This document shows positions 46,530-56,087 of a stretch of 64,000 nt of DNA, in pieces. The notes under the pieces were generated by a model. It saw only the letters and a program-made list of their open reading frames with translations, made no database searches and had not been told where the DNA came from. This stretch comes from Paenibacillus sp. V4I7 (GTDB lineage Bacteria; Bacillota; Bacilli; Paenibacillales; NBRC-103111): positions 5,952,001-6,016,000 of the forward strand of contig NZ_JAUSZD010000002.1 of NCBI RefSeq assembly GCF_030817275.1. The letters run 5' to 3'. The number at the start of each line of letters is the position of its first letter. The stretch's first letter is position 1. Position numbers and translations under genes: made by a program.

Positions 46530-47864
46530 TTAGAAGCCCGGCATTTTCTTGTCTTTCATTAGCTGAGCGAATTTTTTATCCCAGGAAACATAAACGTCTT
46601 TCGGAGTCTTACCACCCGCATACATGTCTTGGTAGCCTTTCCATAGCTCTGAGATGTCGACAGATAGGTACGCGTCCATCGTCATTGTCGTTTTATTCGT
46701 TTTCATATAGGTATCGACGATCGCCTGCTTATATGGAGGCAGTTCCGGCGTTTGGATATCTTTGAAATTGGAAATATATTTGTTCGCTGTTACAATTTTT
46801 TGCCCTACGCTTTGGGAGGCAAGGTAATCAAGGAATTTTTTGGTTTCCGCCAGATGCTTGGCTTTTTTAGGTACGAACAATTGGCCGCCTAGCGGGCTTA
46901 TTCCCAAATCCGCTCCGTCTGCATACGGGATAGCAAAGAGTCCAAGATGAATGTTTGGATCTTTTTGATAGGCGTCATTAATGAGCCAATCCCCCATAGC
47001 CATCATAGCGACTTCCTTCTTCAGGAATTTATTGACCGCCATGTCATAGCTATCGCTTAATACGTCCTTGTTCGTATATCCTTTCTTAAACAAGTCCAGC
47101 TGCTGCTGCGTAACGGTTTCAAAAGCGGGAACTTCGGTCCACTTACGCTTATTCGCGTTCAAATCTTCCCACAATTTAGGATCGTTTTTCTTCGCATAAT
47201 CGGCCAATGCGGCTGCGGTCCAAATATTAGTAGCCCAGGAATCTTTAAAAGGCATGAAGATCGGAGTGATACCGCTTGCTTTAATTTTTTCACTAACCGC
47301 CAGCAGTTCAGTATAATTTTTTGGAACAGACAGTCCCAGTTCCTTGAATATATCCTGGTTGTAAACCATTCCCTGCTGGCCTGCGTCCTGATTCAGGTGA
47401 AACGCGTAAATATGCCCGTTAGAAGAAAGTACATCCTTGTTAAGCAATCTGGAAGCCCACGGCTCATTATCTAGCTGTTCAAAATTTTTATCCAAATTTA
47501 GTTCTCTTTCCGCACTGACGAGGTTATATAGAATCAGGTCAGGCACTTCTCCCACAGCCAGCTTCGTCTGCATAATCGTGGAGATTTGCTCGGAAGGAAG
47601 CATCTGGATGTTGACGTGAATATTCGTCTGCTTTTCAAACTCCGCCAGCATTTCTTTATTCGCATAAGCTGCGTTCTCAGAGCTTTTCCCCAATGCAAAT
47701 TCAATCGTTACTTTTGCCGACTGCGAGGGAGCCGCTTTATCCGTGCTGCTTGGCGTGCTGCTTCCGCCCGAATCTGGATTGCTTTTGGATCCACAGCCTG
47801 TCAGGGAGAGCGCTATCATAAGCGCAAGAGAACTAAATAATATTCTTTTATTTATTTGTTTCAA
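46530..47864 (-). CDS. Extracellular sugar-binding lipoprotein (GH95 locus)
   Basis: About 444 residues with lipobox LTGC and a Ser/Pro-rich linker. The body is a type 1 solute-binding fold (LAVGEVPDLILYNLVSAE, GMVYNQDIFKELGLSVPKNY). The best ribosome site, GGAGGGG, lies inside the first codons of the longer frame and points to a TTG start at 47864. ATG codons at 47882 and 47879 lack a site. It heads the operon of importer, two SGNH esterases and GH95. A dyad and a TATAAT element are found upstream. Confidence 0.9.
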   Translation of the reverse strand: MKQINKRILFSSLALMIALSLTGCGSKSNPDSGGSSTPSSTDKAAPSQSAKVTIEFALGKSSENAAYANKEMLAEFEKQTNIHVNIQMLPSEQISTIMQTKLAVGEVPDLILYNLVSAERELNLDKNFEQLDNEPWASRLLNKDVLSSNGHIYAFHLNQDAGQQGMVYNQDIFKELGLSVPKNYTELLAVSEKIKASGITPIFMPFKDSWATNIWTAAALADYAKKNDPKLWEDLNANKRKWTEVPAFETVTQQQLDLFKKGYTNKDVLSDSYDMAVNKFLKKEVAMMAMGDWLINDAYQKDPNIHLGLFAIPYADGADLGISPLGGQLFVPKKAKHLAETKKFLDYLASQSVGQKIVTANKYISNFKDIQTPELPPYKQAIVDTYMKTNKTTMTMDAYLSVDISELWKGYQDMYAGGKTPKDVYVSWDKKFAQLMKDKKMPGF

Positions 47865-47895
47865 ACTGAACCCCTCCATCATGTTTGTTTGATGA

Positions 47896-47928
47896 AACCC
47901 GTTGCAACTGGTTACAAATACGATTATA
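47896..47928 (-). promoter_or_regulatory. Promoter -10 and 18-bp dyad upstream of the GH95-locus importer
   Basis: AACCCGTTGCAACTGGTT (47896-47913) is an inverted repeat with 8 of 9 matched positions around GTTGCAAC. On the minus strand a TATAAT -10 (47928-47923) lies upstream, so the dyad falls near +5 to +20, an operator-like position. No matching regulator is identified. Confidence 0.4.
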
Positions 47929-48069
47929 GGTCGCTAATCCTGCAAAGTACATGTTCGTGGTTGACTCTTCCTGTGTAATATTATGAACCAATTTGGGGGG
48001 TATTAACGATTTCATTCCGGTGTTATAGTAGGGATATTCATGACACTACAGGAAGGAAGGTGCGCAGAG

Positions 48070-49844
48070 GTGAATAACTTGACCGGCAAAAAGCCGCTGC
48101 AGATCAACCTCCAGACCAAGCTGTTTGCAACTTTTTTCATTCTGCTTATCTTCATTCTCGGCTGCTTTCTGATTTATGTGAATGTGCTGGTCGTCAAGCC
48201 GCTCAAAGAAAGGACCATCCAGGCACCCTCTTGACGGCCACCAAAGTTGCGAGTCAACTGGACAGCTACATTGCTATGCAAAACCAGCTTTCGCAGCGCG
48301 TATTATCTAATCGAGATATTTTCTCTTTTTTATATGAGTCCTTGAGCAAAAAGTCAACTTACACGATTGATGATTTGAATCAAAAACGTGTGCTAAGCGA
48401 TATTATGTTTCGGGCTGTCGGTCCAAGCCTAAATATCCATGATATGATCATTTACAGTCTTCAAGGCGATGAGTTGGCTTCCTATATCGGATATACGGAC
48501 CTGCCTTCGCTTGAGCCCGTATTAAGCGACGAGACGGTAAGAAGGAAATTGGAAAGCAGCAGCTACATTCTCTACGCGCCCAAAGATCAGCCTATCGCTT
48601 TTATTCGATCCATCGTGGATGTGAACGGCACCGTCTTCGGTTATCTGTCCATTCAGATGGATAATCGTGATTTACAATCCTTGGCTGACGCCGGCAACAT
48701 CGGAAACGTATTTGTAACAGACGGCAACGGTGAAGCGGTTATTAAGTCCTCAGATACGGAATACAAGACACCTGACGGGAGCAATGACAACCTTTCAAAC
48801 ACGAAAGGCATTTATAAAGATACGTCTGAGAATTATGTCGCCTTCCAGAAATCTTCGTTTACAGGATGGACGGTATATGTGATCACACCGAGCAAATCCG
48901 TTCTTGGTTCTGTCAATTCTGTTAAAAATATTGCGATAATCATCATTGTCTCACTAACGTTATTCTCGTTTTTGTACATCTATTTCACGTCCAAAAGTCT
49001 AGTGCTGCCGATCAGGAAGCTTCGCAGTCAAATTCTTCGCATCAACTATAGCAACTTGAGCCTGAACATGGACAGCCGACTGTACAACAATGAACTGCTG
49101 CTGCTGAACGAAGCGTTTCGCGAGCTTTTTGACCGGCTGCAAGAATCGATCGAAAGAGAGAAGATGGCGGTGCACAAAGAGGCAATGGCTCGGAATTCGG
49201 CGCTGCAAGCGCAGATCGCTCCGCATTTTATTCACAATGTGCTTTATTTGATCAGCATTGCTGCTCAAGAGAACAAGAAACAAGTCGTTAGTGAAATGTG
49301 CAAGCATTTATCCGAAAATCTGAGATATGTCGTTTCTTCGCCGTATGAGCATGTCACTTTATTGGATGAAATTGAGCATACCAAGCATTACTTATCGTTG
49401 ATTGGGCAGCAATATGAGGATGATCTCATGTGGGAAATAGACATCGATCATTCATCTGAATCTATACTGCTGCCACGCCTAGTCATTCAACCATTTGTGG
49501 AGAACTGCATTGAACACGCCTTCGATCGATCCGATCCTCCTTGGAAAATCCAGATTAAAGCCAAGCTGTACAACGGGCTGTGGGCTATTGAAATCACGGA
49601 TAACGGCGGGGGGTTTGAGGAATCCAAGATCAAAGAAATTCTAAGCCATATCGACGACATGAACCCCGACTCCCAGGAGCAGGAGAGTCTTGCAGCGGGA
49701 ATTGGCAATATGGGGATTGTGAACACCGTAAACCGCCTCAAGCTTATGTACAGGAACCGGTTATTTTTTAATTTGTACAACAATTCCGGCAGCCAGGGCG
49801 CTACCATCCAAATTATTGCTTCGTTAACCAGAGACTTTTACTAG
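48070..49844 (+). pseudogene. YesM-type sensor histidine kinase, frameshifted after the first transmembrane helix
   Basis: The first frame (48070-48234, GTG start after AGGAAGGAAGG) encodes a short cytosolic start and the transmembrane helix LFATFFILLIFILGCFLIYV. It then ends after KPLKERTIQA. The rest continues in a second frame from 48231 (TATKVASQLDSYIAMQNQLS) with a Cache-like sensor, a second helix (about 49-kb mark; IAIIIIVSLTLFSFLYIYF), QIAPHFIHNVLYLISIA (phospho-His) and HATPase_c blocks ENCIEHAFDR and ITDNGGGF. Restoring one base near 48225 gives IQATLLTATKVA in one frame. It is either a true mutation or a sequence error. Without the first helix the sensor cannot be correctly oriented. 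The YesN partner follows. Confidence 0.8.
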
Positions 49845-49865
49845 ATTCATGTAGGAGGGACAACG

Positions 49866-51386
49866 ATGTTTCAAGCTCTCATTGCAGAGGACAGCAAACC
49901 GATTCTGCGGAACCTTAAAGCGCTCATTCACACTTCCGGTCTTCCTATTCAAGTCGCAGCCGTCGCAACGAACGGCGAGGAAGCGCTGGAGATTTGTCAG
50001 CATAACACAATCGACATTCTCATTACGGATATCAGAATGCCCAAGATGGACGGTCTTACGCTGATTGATCAAGCCAAAAGAATAAACGCCAAACTGAAGG
50101 TCGTTCTCATCAGCGGTTATAACGATTTCGAATACACGCGAAAAGCCATTAATTTGCAGGTATGCGACTACTTGTTAAAGCCTGTAGAACGCAATCAGAT
50201 GATGGAGGTTATGGAACGGGTCGTCGCCCAACTCAAAGAGGAACACCATACAGAAAGCTCAGTATTCGATGGAATCCTGGATCCGTCTTCCAGCCGTCTT
50301 ATGAAACTGGAACCGGTTTTCTTTGAGCAATCCAAGCTGTTATGGGTGGTTCGCAAGCACATCTTTACGCCCCTTTCGGATCACTGGAATTCGGAGATTA
50401 TTAAGATGAGACTGACGGAGGCTTTTGAGGGGCATCCCTTCTGGCTTTTTCCAACCCAAGATCCCCTGCAGCTTCTTATTCTGACGAATGCTTCTTTCAT
50501 TGAGGGCCACAATTACAATTTGAATATAATGGAAAAAACACACAATTTCTTTGTTACACTGGGCCTCGATGTCTCTATAGCTTGCAGTTCCAGATCGGTA
50601 GTGCCCCAGAAAATCCCCGAGTCTTACAGGGAAATTTCACAGACACTCAAGGAGCAATTAAACGTGTCCAAGCCGGTCCTGCTGGATGTCAGCCTTCCTC
50701 TGCACATACAGCAAGCTTCCCAAGAGGAAATAAACCGATTAGGCGACAACTATACAGGCATGATACAGAGACTTCAGAAGGACCGCTTTCTCCTGCAGCT
50801 CTCCGAGCAGTTGAGTAAATGGCAGCAGGCTGACCTCCCCGTCGCCCAGTTGGAACGCTTTGTATCCAGGCTTGTAGGAGCATTCGAATCCTCCGCAAAC
50901 CAGCATACCGAATGGAAAAACTGGGTGGTGCATGAACAAGCCAGGAAACTATTTGAACAATCAAGCTATGCCGATTTTTGCTCTGAACTTCTTACATTTT
51001 CGGGCGAATGCTTCGATTTTTTGCTGACCTATAACAAAAAAAGCGGCAATGAGTTGTTTATGAAAATCGATGAGCATCTCAGAACGAACCTGTATGCACA
51101 GGTGTCCATGAGCGATCTTTCTACGAAATTCCATGTAAGTTCTTCCTATATAAGCCGGATTGTAAAAAAATATTCTCAAAACACGTTCGTACATCACTAT
51201 CTGGATTTGAAAATTCGTGAAGCAAGAAGACTTATGGAAACAAATCCCGAAATAAAAATCAAAGAATTATCGGATGCGCTCTGCTTTCACGACCAGCATT
51301 ACTTTTCGAAAGTATTCAAGGAATATGTCGGATGCAGTCCATCAGAATACAAAGCAGCGATTCCCTTCAAGCCTCAAGATGTATAA
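49866..51386 (+). CDS. YesN-type response regulator (receiver + AraC HTH)
   Basis: 506 residues. The receiver domain has the phospho-acceptor Asp55 in ILITDIRMPKMDG and the Lys of DYLLKPVE. The C-terminal AraC domain includes VSMSDLSTKFHVSSSYISRI and ends GCSPSEYKAAI. GTAGGAGGG precedes the ATG. It is co-transcribed with the frameshifted kinase and divergent from the importer/GH95 operon, its likely target. Confidence 0.93.
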   Translation: MFQALIAEDSKPILRNLKALIHTSGLPIQVAAVATNGEEALEICQHNTIDILITDIRMPKMDGLTLIDQAKRINAKLKVVLISGYNDFEYTRKAINLQVCDYLLKPVERNQMMEVMERVVAQLKEEHHTESSVFDGILDPSSSRLMKLEPVFFEQSKLLWVVRKHIFTPLSDHWNSEIIKMRLTEAFEGHPFWLFPTQDPLQLLILTNASFIEGHNYNLNIMEKTHNFFVTLGLDVSIACSSRSVVPQKIPESYREISQTLKEQLNVSKPVLLDVSLPLHIQQASQEEINRLGDNYTGMIQRLQKDRFLLQLSEQLSKWQQADLPVAQLERFVSRLVGAFESSANQHTEWKNWVVHEQARKLFEQSSYADFCSELLTFSGECFDFLLTYNKKSGNELFMKIDEHLRTNLYAQVSMSDLSTKFHVSSSYISRIVKKYSQNTFVHHYLDLKIREARRLMETNPEIKIKELSDALCFHDQHYFSKVFKEYVGCSPSEYKAAIPFKPQDV

Positions 51387-51420
51387 AGAAGCTGGGGCAA
51401 GAATTGGACAATTGACACGA

Positions 51421-51462
51421 AAAAAATCCGACTTGCCTTTTGAAAGGAAAAGTCGGATTTCT
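51421..51462. terminator. Terminator after the YesN gene
   Basis: AAATCCGACTT (51424-51434) pairs with AAGTCGGATTT (51450-51460), with an inner CCTTT/AAAGG stem. It lies between convergent genes and can serve both. Confidence 0.85.
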
Positions 51463-51472
51463 CAGTCTCAAT

Positions 51473-52048
51473 CTATCTTTGCACCGTATGAACGCAAAAA
51501 ATAACAGCTTGCTCTCTGTCCATCCGCGCGCCTTTGACAACAAGCGTTTTAAAATCGATTCCATCCATATTGGCGCCACGCAAGTCCGCACCCTGCAAAT
51601 TTGCTTTTCCAAAAATCGCACTTGTCAGGTCGCAATCTCTTAGATCAGCCTTCTCCAGATTAGCATTAGAAAGATCTGCTCCAAAAAAACGAACTCCTCG
51701 CATAACCTGTTTTGCTAATCTGGCTTGTCTCAAATTTGTATAGGACCAATCCCCTTGAACCAATGTAACACCATCCATTTGTACGCCTGCAAAGTCTGAG
51801 CCTGTCATTTTGCAATAGTTAAATTCTGAAACGAAGAGATTAGCTACAGTAAAATTGCAGTTTTCAAAAGCTGATTCTGTGTGAATCGAACCATTCAACA
51901 AAGCTCCCCGAAAATTGCATTCTATGAATCGGCATTGGTTTATCGTGATTTCCTCCATTGAGCTGCTAGTAAATGTACAACGTTTAAAGGTGCAGCGAAT
52001 GAGTTCGCCGTATCTTAAATCCCGCCCGCTAAAATTTATACCTTTTGG
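51473..52048 (-). CDS. Pentapeptide-repeat protein, probably lacking its original start
   Basis: The first ATG (51958) gives 161 residues built of A(D/N)LXX-type pentapeptides (FFGADLSNANLEKADLRDCD, ANLQGADLRGANMDG), forming a right-handed quadrilateral beta-helix like the fluoroquinolone-resistance proteins Qnr/MfpA. The same pattern continues upstream of this ATG (INFSGRDLRYGELIRCTFKR) to an in-frame TAG at 52049-52051, with no ATG, GTG or TTG. GGAG near the ATG lies inside the coding sequence, not before it. The 5' end therefore looks lost or mutated. The role is unknown. Confidence 0.75.
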   Translation of the reverse strand, partial: PKGINFSGRDLRYGELIRCTFKRCTFTSSSMEEITINQCRFIECNFRGALLNGSIHTESAFENCNFTVANLFVSEFNYCKMTGSDFAGVQMDGVTLVQGDWSYTNLRQARLAKQVMRGVRFFGADLSNANLEKADLRDCDLTSAIFGKANLQGADLRGANMDGIDFKTLVVKGARMDREQAVIFCVHTVQR

Positions 52049-52073
52049 CTATTCTATAATTAGATAGGAATGA

Positions 52074-52116
52074 AAAATGGGTTGAGAGGGATATTAGTCC
52101 CCACTCAACCCATTTT
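52074..52116. terminator. Terminator after the beta-galactosidase gene
   Basis: AAAATGGGTTGAG (52074-52086) and CTCAACCCATTTT (52104-52116) are perfect 13-bp arms. On the minus strand a short T-rich stretch follows. Confidence 0.8.
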
Positions 52117-52154
52117 CTTTGTTTGCACCGATCAAAGTACGTCGTATGGAGCCA

Positions 52155-55100
52155 TCATAGCCGGTGAATATTGAATTCAAACGCTAGGTCTTGATCGGCT
52201 TTGATCAGATACTCATCATGTACTGGCGCACCCCAGCTATCGTCACCACCAACGCCCATCTGTCTGCCCGCTACCGTGACGACCGTGTAATGAACGTTCG
52301 GCAGTTCGTAATGATGGTAGGCATTTTCCAACTCGAATGCCGTAAACGGTGAAATGTTACATTCCACCGGCTGAGCAGCTGGTGCGGTTATCCGAATACC
52401 GTGGCCATCGTCGTTCGTAATGTTCACACGGCGGACGCCTGTGCGGTTCCCCGACTCTTGCGGCACGACATATCCAGACACATTATCAGCAGTGTCATTC
52501 TTGAACACCCCGAGCCTAGCTCCGAAGGCACGATCGATATAGTTCTCCTCAGGTCCCATCGCGTACCAATCCAAATGGAAATAATCAGCTGGAACCTTGA
52601 ACGACAACGCAAAGATCGGCAGTTTCGGAAGGCCTGTTGTCCCCTCATAGCTTGACTTGACATTCACGCTACCGTCAACATAAACGGTATATACAACAGT
52701 TACCCGAACATCCTCGCTGATATTAAGCTTGTATTGAAAAGTTACTGTTACGCTTCCCGCTTGCTGTGTCAGATTGACACCGATACATTTGCGCGTTAAG
52801 CTGGCCGCGTACCAAGCACCTGAGTCAAAGCCAAGCGAAAATCCTTTATCGTTATCCGTAGTCGCACGCCAGAATAACGGTGCAGGCGGAATGGCAATCA
52901 TCTCTCGGCCGGCATAGTTCAGTGAAATCAGGCTTCCTGCCTGCTTCGAGAACATGATACTAAAATCTCGTCCATGAACCCCTATGTTTACATCACCATC
53001 CACGACTCTGAATGATCCTTCAGGTTGTGCAGACGAAGCCAGATCATCAACCAGAAATACGTACTGTCCGAACGAAACCTCATAACCGGCTTCTGCCCAC
53101 AGTGTGCTTTCCTTCAAATAAAGGGAAGCATGTACCACGTACTCGCCCGGTTTATCAACATTTGGCAGTTCAAACGGCACATAAGCTTCACTTTGCGCAG
53201 GAACGTCGATATCCCTCCTGCCTCGGAATATCTCCTTGCCTTCAAGATGAAGGACAACGACTAGATCATAGGCATCCGTACCTTCGAACAGGTTTTCGTT
53301 CGTCACCTTTACACCTTTACGATCCGGTACGAGTTTGATGTTTTGGTAGAGGAATTTCACTTCCTGCATCTTTGGCGACACCTTGCGGTCCGCGTAAACG
53401 ATACCGTTCGTACAGAAATTATAGTCAGTGGCGCGGTCGCCAAAATCGCCGCCGAATGCGAGAAACTCTTTGCCGTAACGATCTTTCTTGACGATCACTT
53501 GATCGATATAATCCCAGATAAAGCCACCTTGATACATGGCATATTTCTGTTCAAGCGCTGTATATTTATGCATGCCGCCTACCGAATTGCCCATCGCGTG
53601 CATATACTCGCAGCTTATATAAGGCTTCTGCGGGTTATCGTTTAAATAGGCCTCAATGTCTGCCGGCTTCGCATACATGCGGCTCTCCATATCGCTCGTA
53701 TCGTTATACTTGCGGTTATGAAAAACCCCTTCATAGTGAACAAGTCGACTAGGATCCTTCTCCCGGAAATAGTTCGACACGTTTAGCAGGACTTCGCCCG
53801 CATAAGCTTCATTACCAACTGACCAGATAAGAATTGAAGGATGGTTCTTGTCGCGCTCGACCATCGAAATTGCGCGGTCCATCACGATATCCTGCCATTC
53901 CGGCTTATTCGCCGGAATGTTCCAAGACGGTTCAACTGCGCCCATCTTCTGCCATGAACCATGTGTTTCTAAATTCATCTCATCAATGACGTAGACTCCG
54001 TAAATGTCACACAATTCGTACCATAGCGACTGATTCGGATAATGTGAGGTCCGGACGGCATTTAAGTTGTTGCGTTTTAGCGTAGCGATATCCCACAGCA
54101 TATCTTCCTTCGTAATGGCTCGTCCCCTACGACTGTTGAATTCATGACGGTTGACACCCTTGAAGACGATTCGTTTGCCGTTAAGGTGCATAATTTTATT
54201 TATCATTTCAAACTTACGGAAGCCGATCCTCTGCGGAATAACTTCAACGAGCTTGCCTTCTTGATCATATATGCTGACGTACAGAACGTACAAATACGGC
54301 TTCTCTGCACTCCAAGTAGTAACTTGTCCCGCATCAATAGACAACGATATAGTATCGATGGTTGACACTTCTGAGCGAGCTGTCGCCACTATATGCCCCG
54401 CTGCATCCTTCAATTCGAGCAAGAAGCTTGCTGACTGCACGCTTGTCAGCTTCAAATCCGCACGTAGGCTGCCATTCGCATAAGCGGCATCAAGATCGGT
54501 ATGGACAAAAAGATCGCGAACGTGAATGCTTGGTATGGTATATAAATAAACATCGCGGAAAATGCCTGAGAAACGCCAGAAATCTTGATCTTCCAGCCAG
54601 CTGCCTGTGCTTCTTTGATACACCTCTACAGCAAGCTTATTCTCACCTTCATGCAGGAACGGCGTCAGGTCGAATTCCGCCGGAGTGAAGCTGTCTTCGC
54701 TATAGCCGACAAATTCACCGTTTAACCACAAGTAAAAGGCCGACTCCACACCTTGAAACGATATGTAGACGGGCCTGCCCTTCATATGATCAGGCAGTGT
54801 GAAGTACTTCACATAACTACCGACCGGATTATCATTTTCCGGAATAGCTGGCGGACGAATATCGTGATGTCCATCCCATGGATACATCGTATTTACATAC
54901 TGCGGCTTTCCGTAACCCTGCAATTGAATGTGTCCAGGCACTTGAATTTGACTCCAACTGTCGCACTCATAATCGAGCTGGTGGAACAACTCGGGACGGT
55001 CAGCAGGCTTCACGGAATAGTTGAATTTCCAACTACCGTTCAGGTCGTGCCGCAGCTCCATTGGCGCTGTCGCTTCTGCTTCTTCAAATGTTTCGTAATA

Positions 55101-55187
55101 ACGGTGATCTGAGTGCGCCGGCAACCGGTTCACAGCAAATACGCTTACATCGGTGAGCCAGCTTAGGTTTGGATTCGTCAATTTCAT
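52155..55187 (-). CDS. Glycoside hydrolase family 2 beta-galactosidase (LacZ type)
   Basis: 1010 residues, close to the usual LacZ length. The N-terminal jelly-roll has LNGEFVGYSEDSFTPAEFDL. The catalytic barrel has FKGVNRHEFNSRRGRAIT, RTSHYPNQSLWYELCD, IDEMNLETHGSW, the acid/base Glu in WSVGNEAYAGE and the nucleophile in PYISCEYMHAMGNS. A C-terminal small-chain (Bgal_small_N-like) domain follows. No signal peptide, so it is cytosolic. The start at 55187 has ACGGGGGAAA upstream. As the last gene of the operon it probably releases galactose from imported oligosaccharides. Confidence 0.95.
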   Translation of the reverse strand: MKLTNPNLSWLTDVSVFAVNRLPAHSDHRYYETFEEAEATAPMELRHDLNGSWKFNYSVKPADRPELFHQLDYECDSWSQIQVPGHIQLQGYGKPQYVNTMYPWDGHHDIRPPAIPENDNPVGSYVKYFTLPDHMKGRPVYISFQGVESAFYLWLNGEFVGYSEDSFTPAEFDLTPFLHEGENKLAVEVYQRSTGSWLEDQDFWRFSGIFRDVYLYTIPSIHVRDLFVHTDLDAAYANGSLRADLKLTSVQSASFLLELKDAAGHIVATARSEVSTIDTISLSIDAGQVTTWSAEKPYLYVLYVSIYDQEGKLVEVIPQRIGFRKFEMINKIMHLNGKRIVFKGVNRHEFNSRRGRAITKEDMLWDIATLKRNNLNAVRTSHYPNQSLWYELCDIYGVYVIDEMNLETHGSWQKMGAVEPSWNIPANKPEWQDIVMDRAISMVERDKNHPSILIWSVGNEAYAGEVLLNVSNYFREKDPSRLVHYEGVFHNRKYNDTSDMESRMYAKPADIEAYLNDNPQKPYISCEYMHAMGNSVGGMHKYTALEQKYAMYQGGFIWDYIDQVIVKKDRYGKEFLAFGGDFGDRATDYNFCTNGIVYADRKVSPKMQEVKFLYQNIKLVPDRKGVKVTNENLFEGTDAYDLVVVLHLEGKEIFRGRRDIDVPAQSEAYVPFELPNVDKPGEYVVHASLYLKESTLWAEAGYEVSFGQYVFLVDDLASSAQPEGSFRVVDGDVNIGVHGRDFSIMFSKQAGSLISLNYAGREMIAIPPAPLFWRATTDNDKGFSLGFDSGAWYAASLTRKCIGVNLTQQAGSVTVTFQYKLNISEDVRVTVVYTVYVDGSVNVKSSYEGTTGLPKLPIFALSFKVPADYFHLDWYAMGPEENYIDRAFGARLGVFKNDTADNVSGYVVPQESGNRTGVRRVNITNDDGHGIRITAPAAQPVECNISPFTAFELENAYHHYELPNVHYTVVTVAGRQMGVGGDDSWGAPVHDEYLIKADQDLAFEFNIHRL

Positions 55188-55262
55188 AACATTTTCCCCC
55201 GTAAAGTTATTTAAAAGCCAGGTGATGTGCGCTGTGTGCGTAATCACCTGACTTTCTTTTTT

Positions 55263-56087
55263 CTATTTCACTGAGCCTGTCATACCTGCGACAAAATGCT
55301 TCTGCATGAGGAAGAAGACGAGCGCAGTCGGAATCGTCGAAATCACGATAGCCATCATAATAATACCATAATCAGGTGAATAGCTTGATCCCAAATTCGA
55401 TATCAGCATGGGTATTGTTTTTTTCTCCGGTGATTGCAGAACGATGAGCGGCCATAAATAGCTGTTCCAGCTTGACATGAACGTAATGATGCCCGCTGCG
55501 GCGTATGTCGTCTTCATCGTTGGCATGAAAACACGGAAGAATAGATTTAATTCGTTCAGCCCGTCAATTCGACCAGCCTCCAAGAGTTCCCTCGGAAACA
55601 TCTTCGTATTTTGACGGAAGAAGAAAATCAGGAATGCCGTAGTGAATGTCGGCAGCACAACGCCGGACACCGTATCCAGCCCGATAAATGGAATAACGCG
55701 TGAGATACCGCCGAACATTTGAAACAACGGTACCATGATAGCCGCGAACGGAATCATCATCGACAGTAATAGAATGTTAAATACGACGTCCTTCGCCTTA
55801 CTTCTATAAATTTCAAAGCCGTACCCGGCTAAGGAGCCGATTAACATGGCTAATACGGTCGTTGTAATCGAAATTTTTGCGGAGCTCAGCAAGGCTGGTA
55901 CAAAATCTACGGAACTAAACAAGTTTGTTATATTTTCCACAAGGTAGCTTCCCGGCAGCAATCTTCCTTTGGTCACATCGGCCGACTTATTCGTGGCACT
56001 GATAATCATCCATAGAAACGGAAATATGGAAATAAACGCAGCGACACTCAGAAATATATAAATAAAGATACGTTTCCATTTATCCAT
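55263..56087 (-). CDS. Carbohydrate ABC transporter permease (MalG type)
   Basis: 274 residues, six helices. The EAA loop reads EAGRIDGLNELNLFFRVFMP. The ATG at 56087 overlaps the end of the partner permease by 8 nt and has AGCAGGTGA upstream; an in-frame start ten codons earlier would extend the overlap. It is part of the importer of the GH2/GH51 locus. Confidence 0.92.
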   Translation of the reverse strand: MDKWKRIFIYIFLSVAAFISIFPFLWMIISATNKSADVTKGRLLPGSYLVENITNLFSSVDFVPALLSSAKISITTTVLAMLIGSLAGYGFEIYRSKAKDVVFNILLLSMMIPFAAIMVPLFQMFGGISRVIPFIGLDTVSGVVLPTFTTAFLIFFFRQNTKMFPRELLEAGRIDGLNELNLFFRVFMPTMKTTYAAAGIITFMSSWNSYLWPLIVLQSPEKKTIPMLISNLGSSYSPDYGIIMMAIVISTIPTALVFFLMQKHFVAGMTGSVK

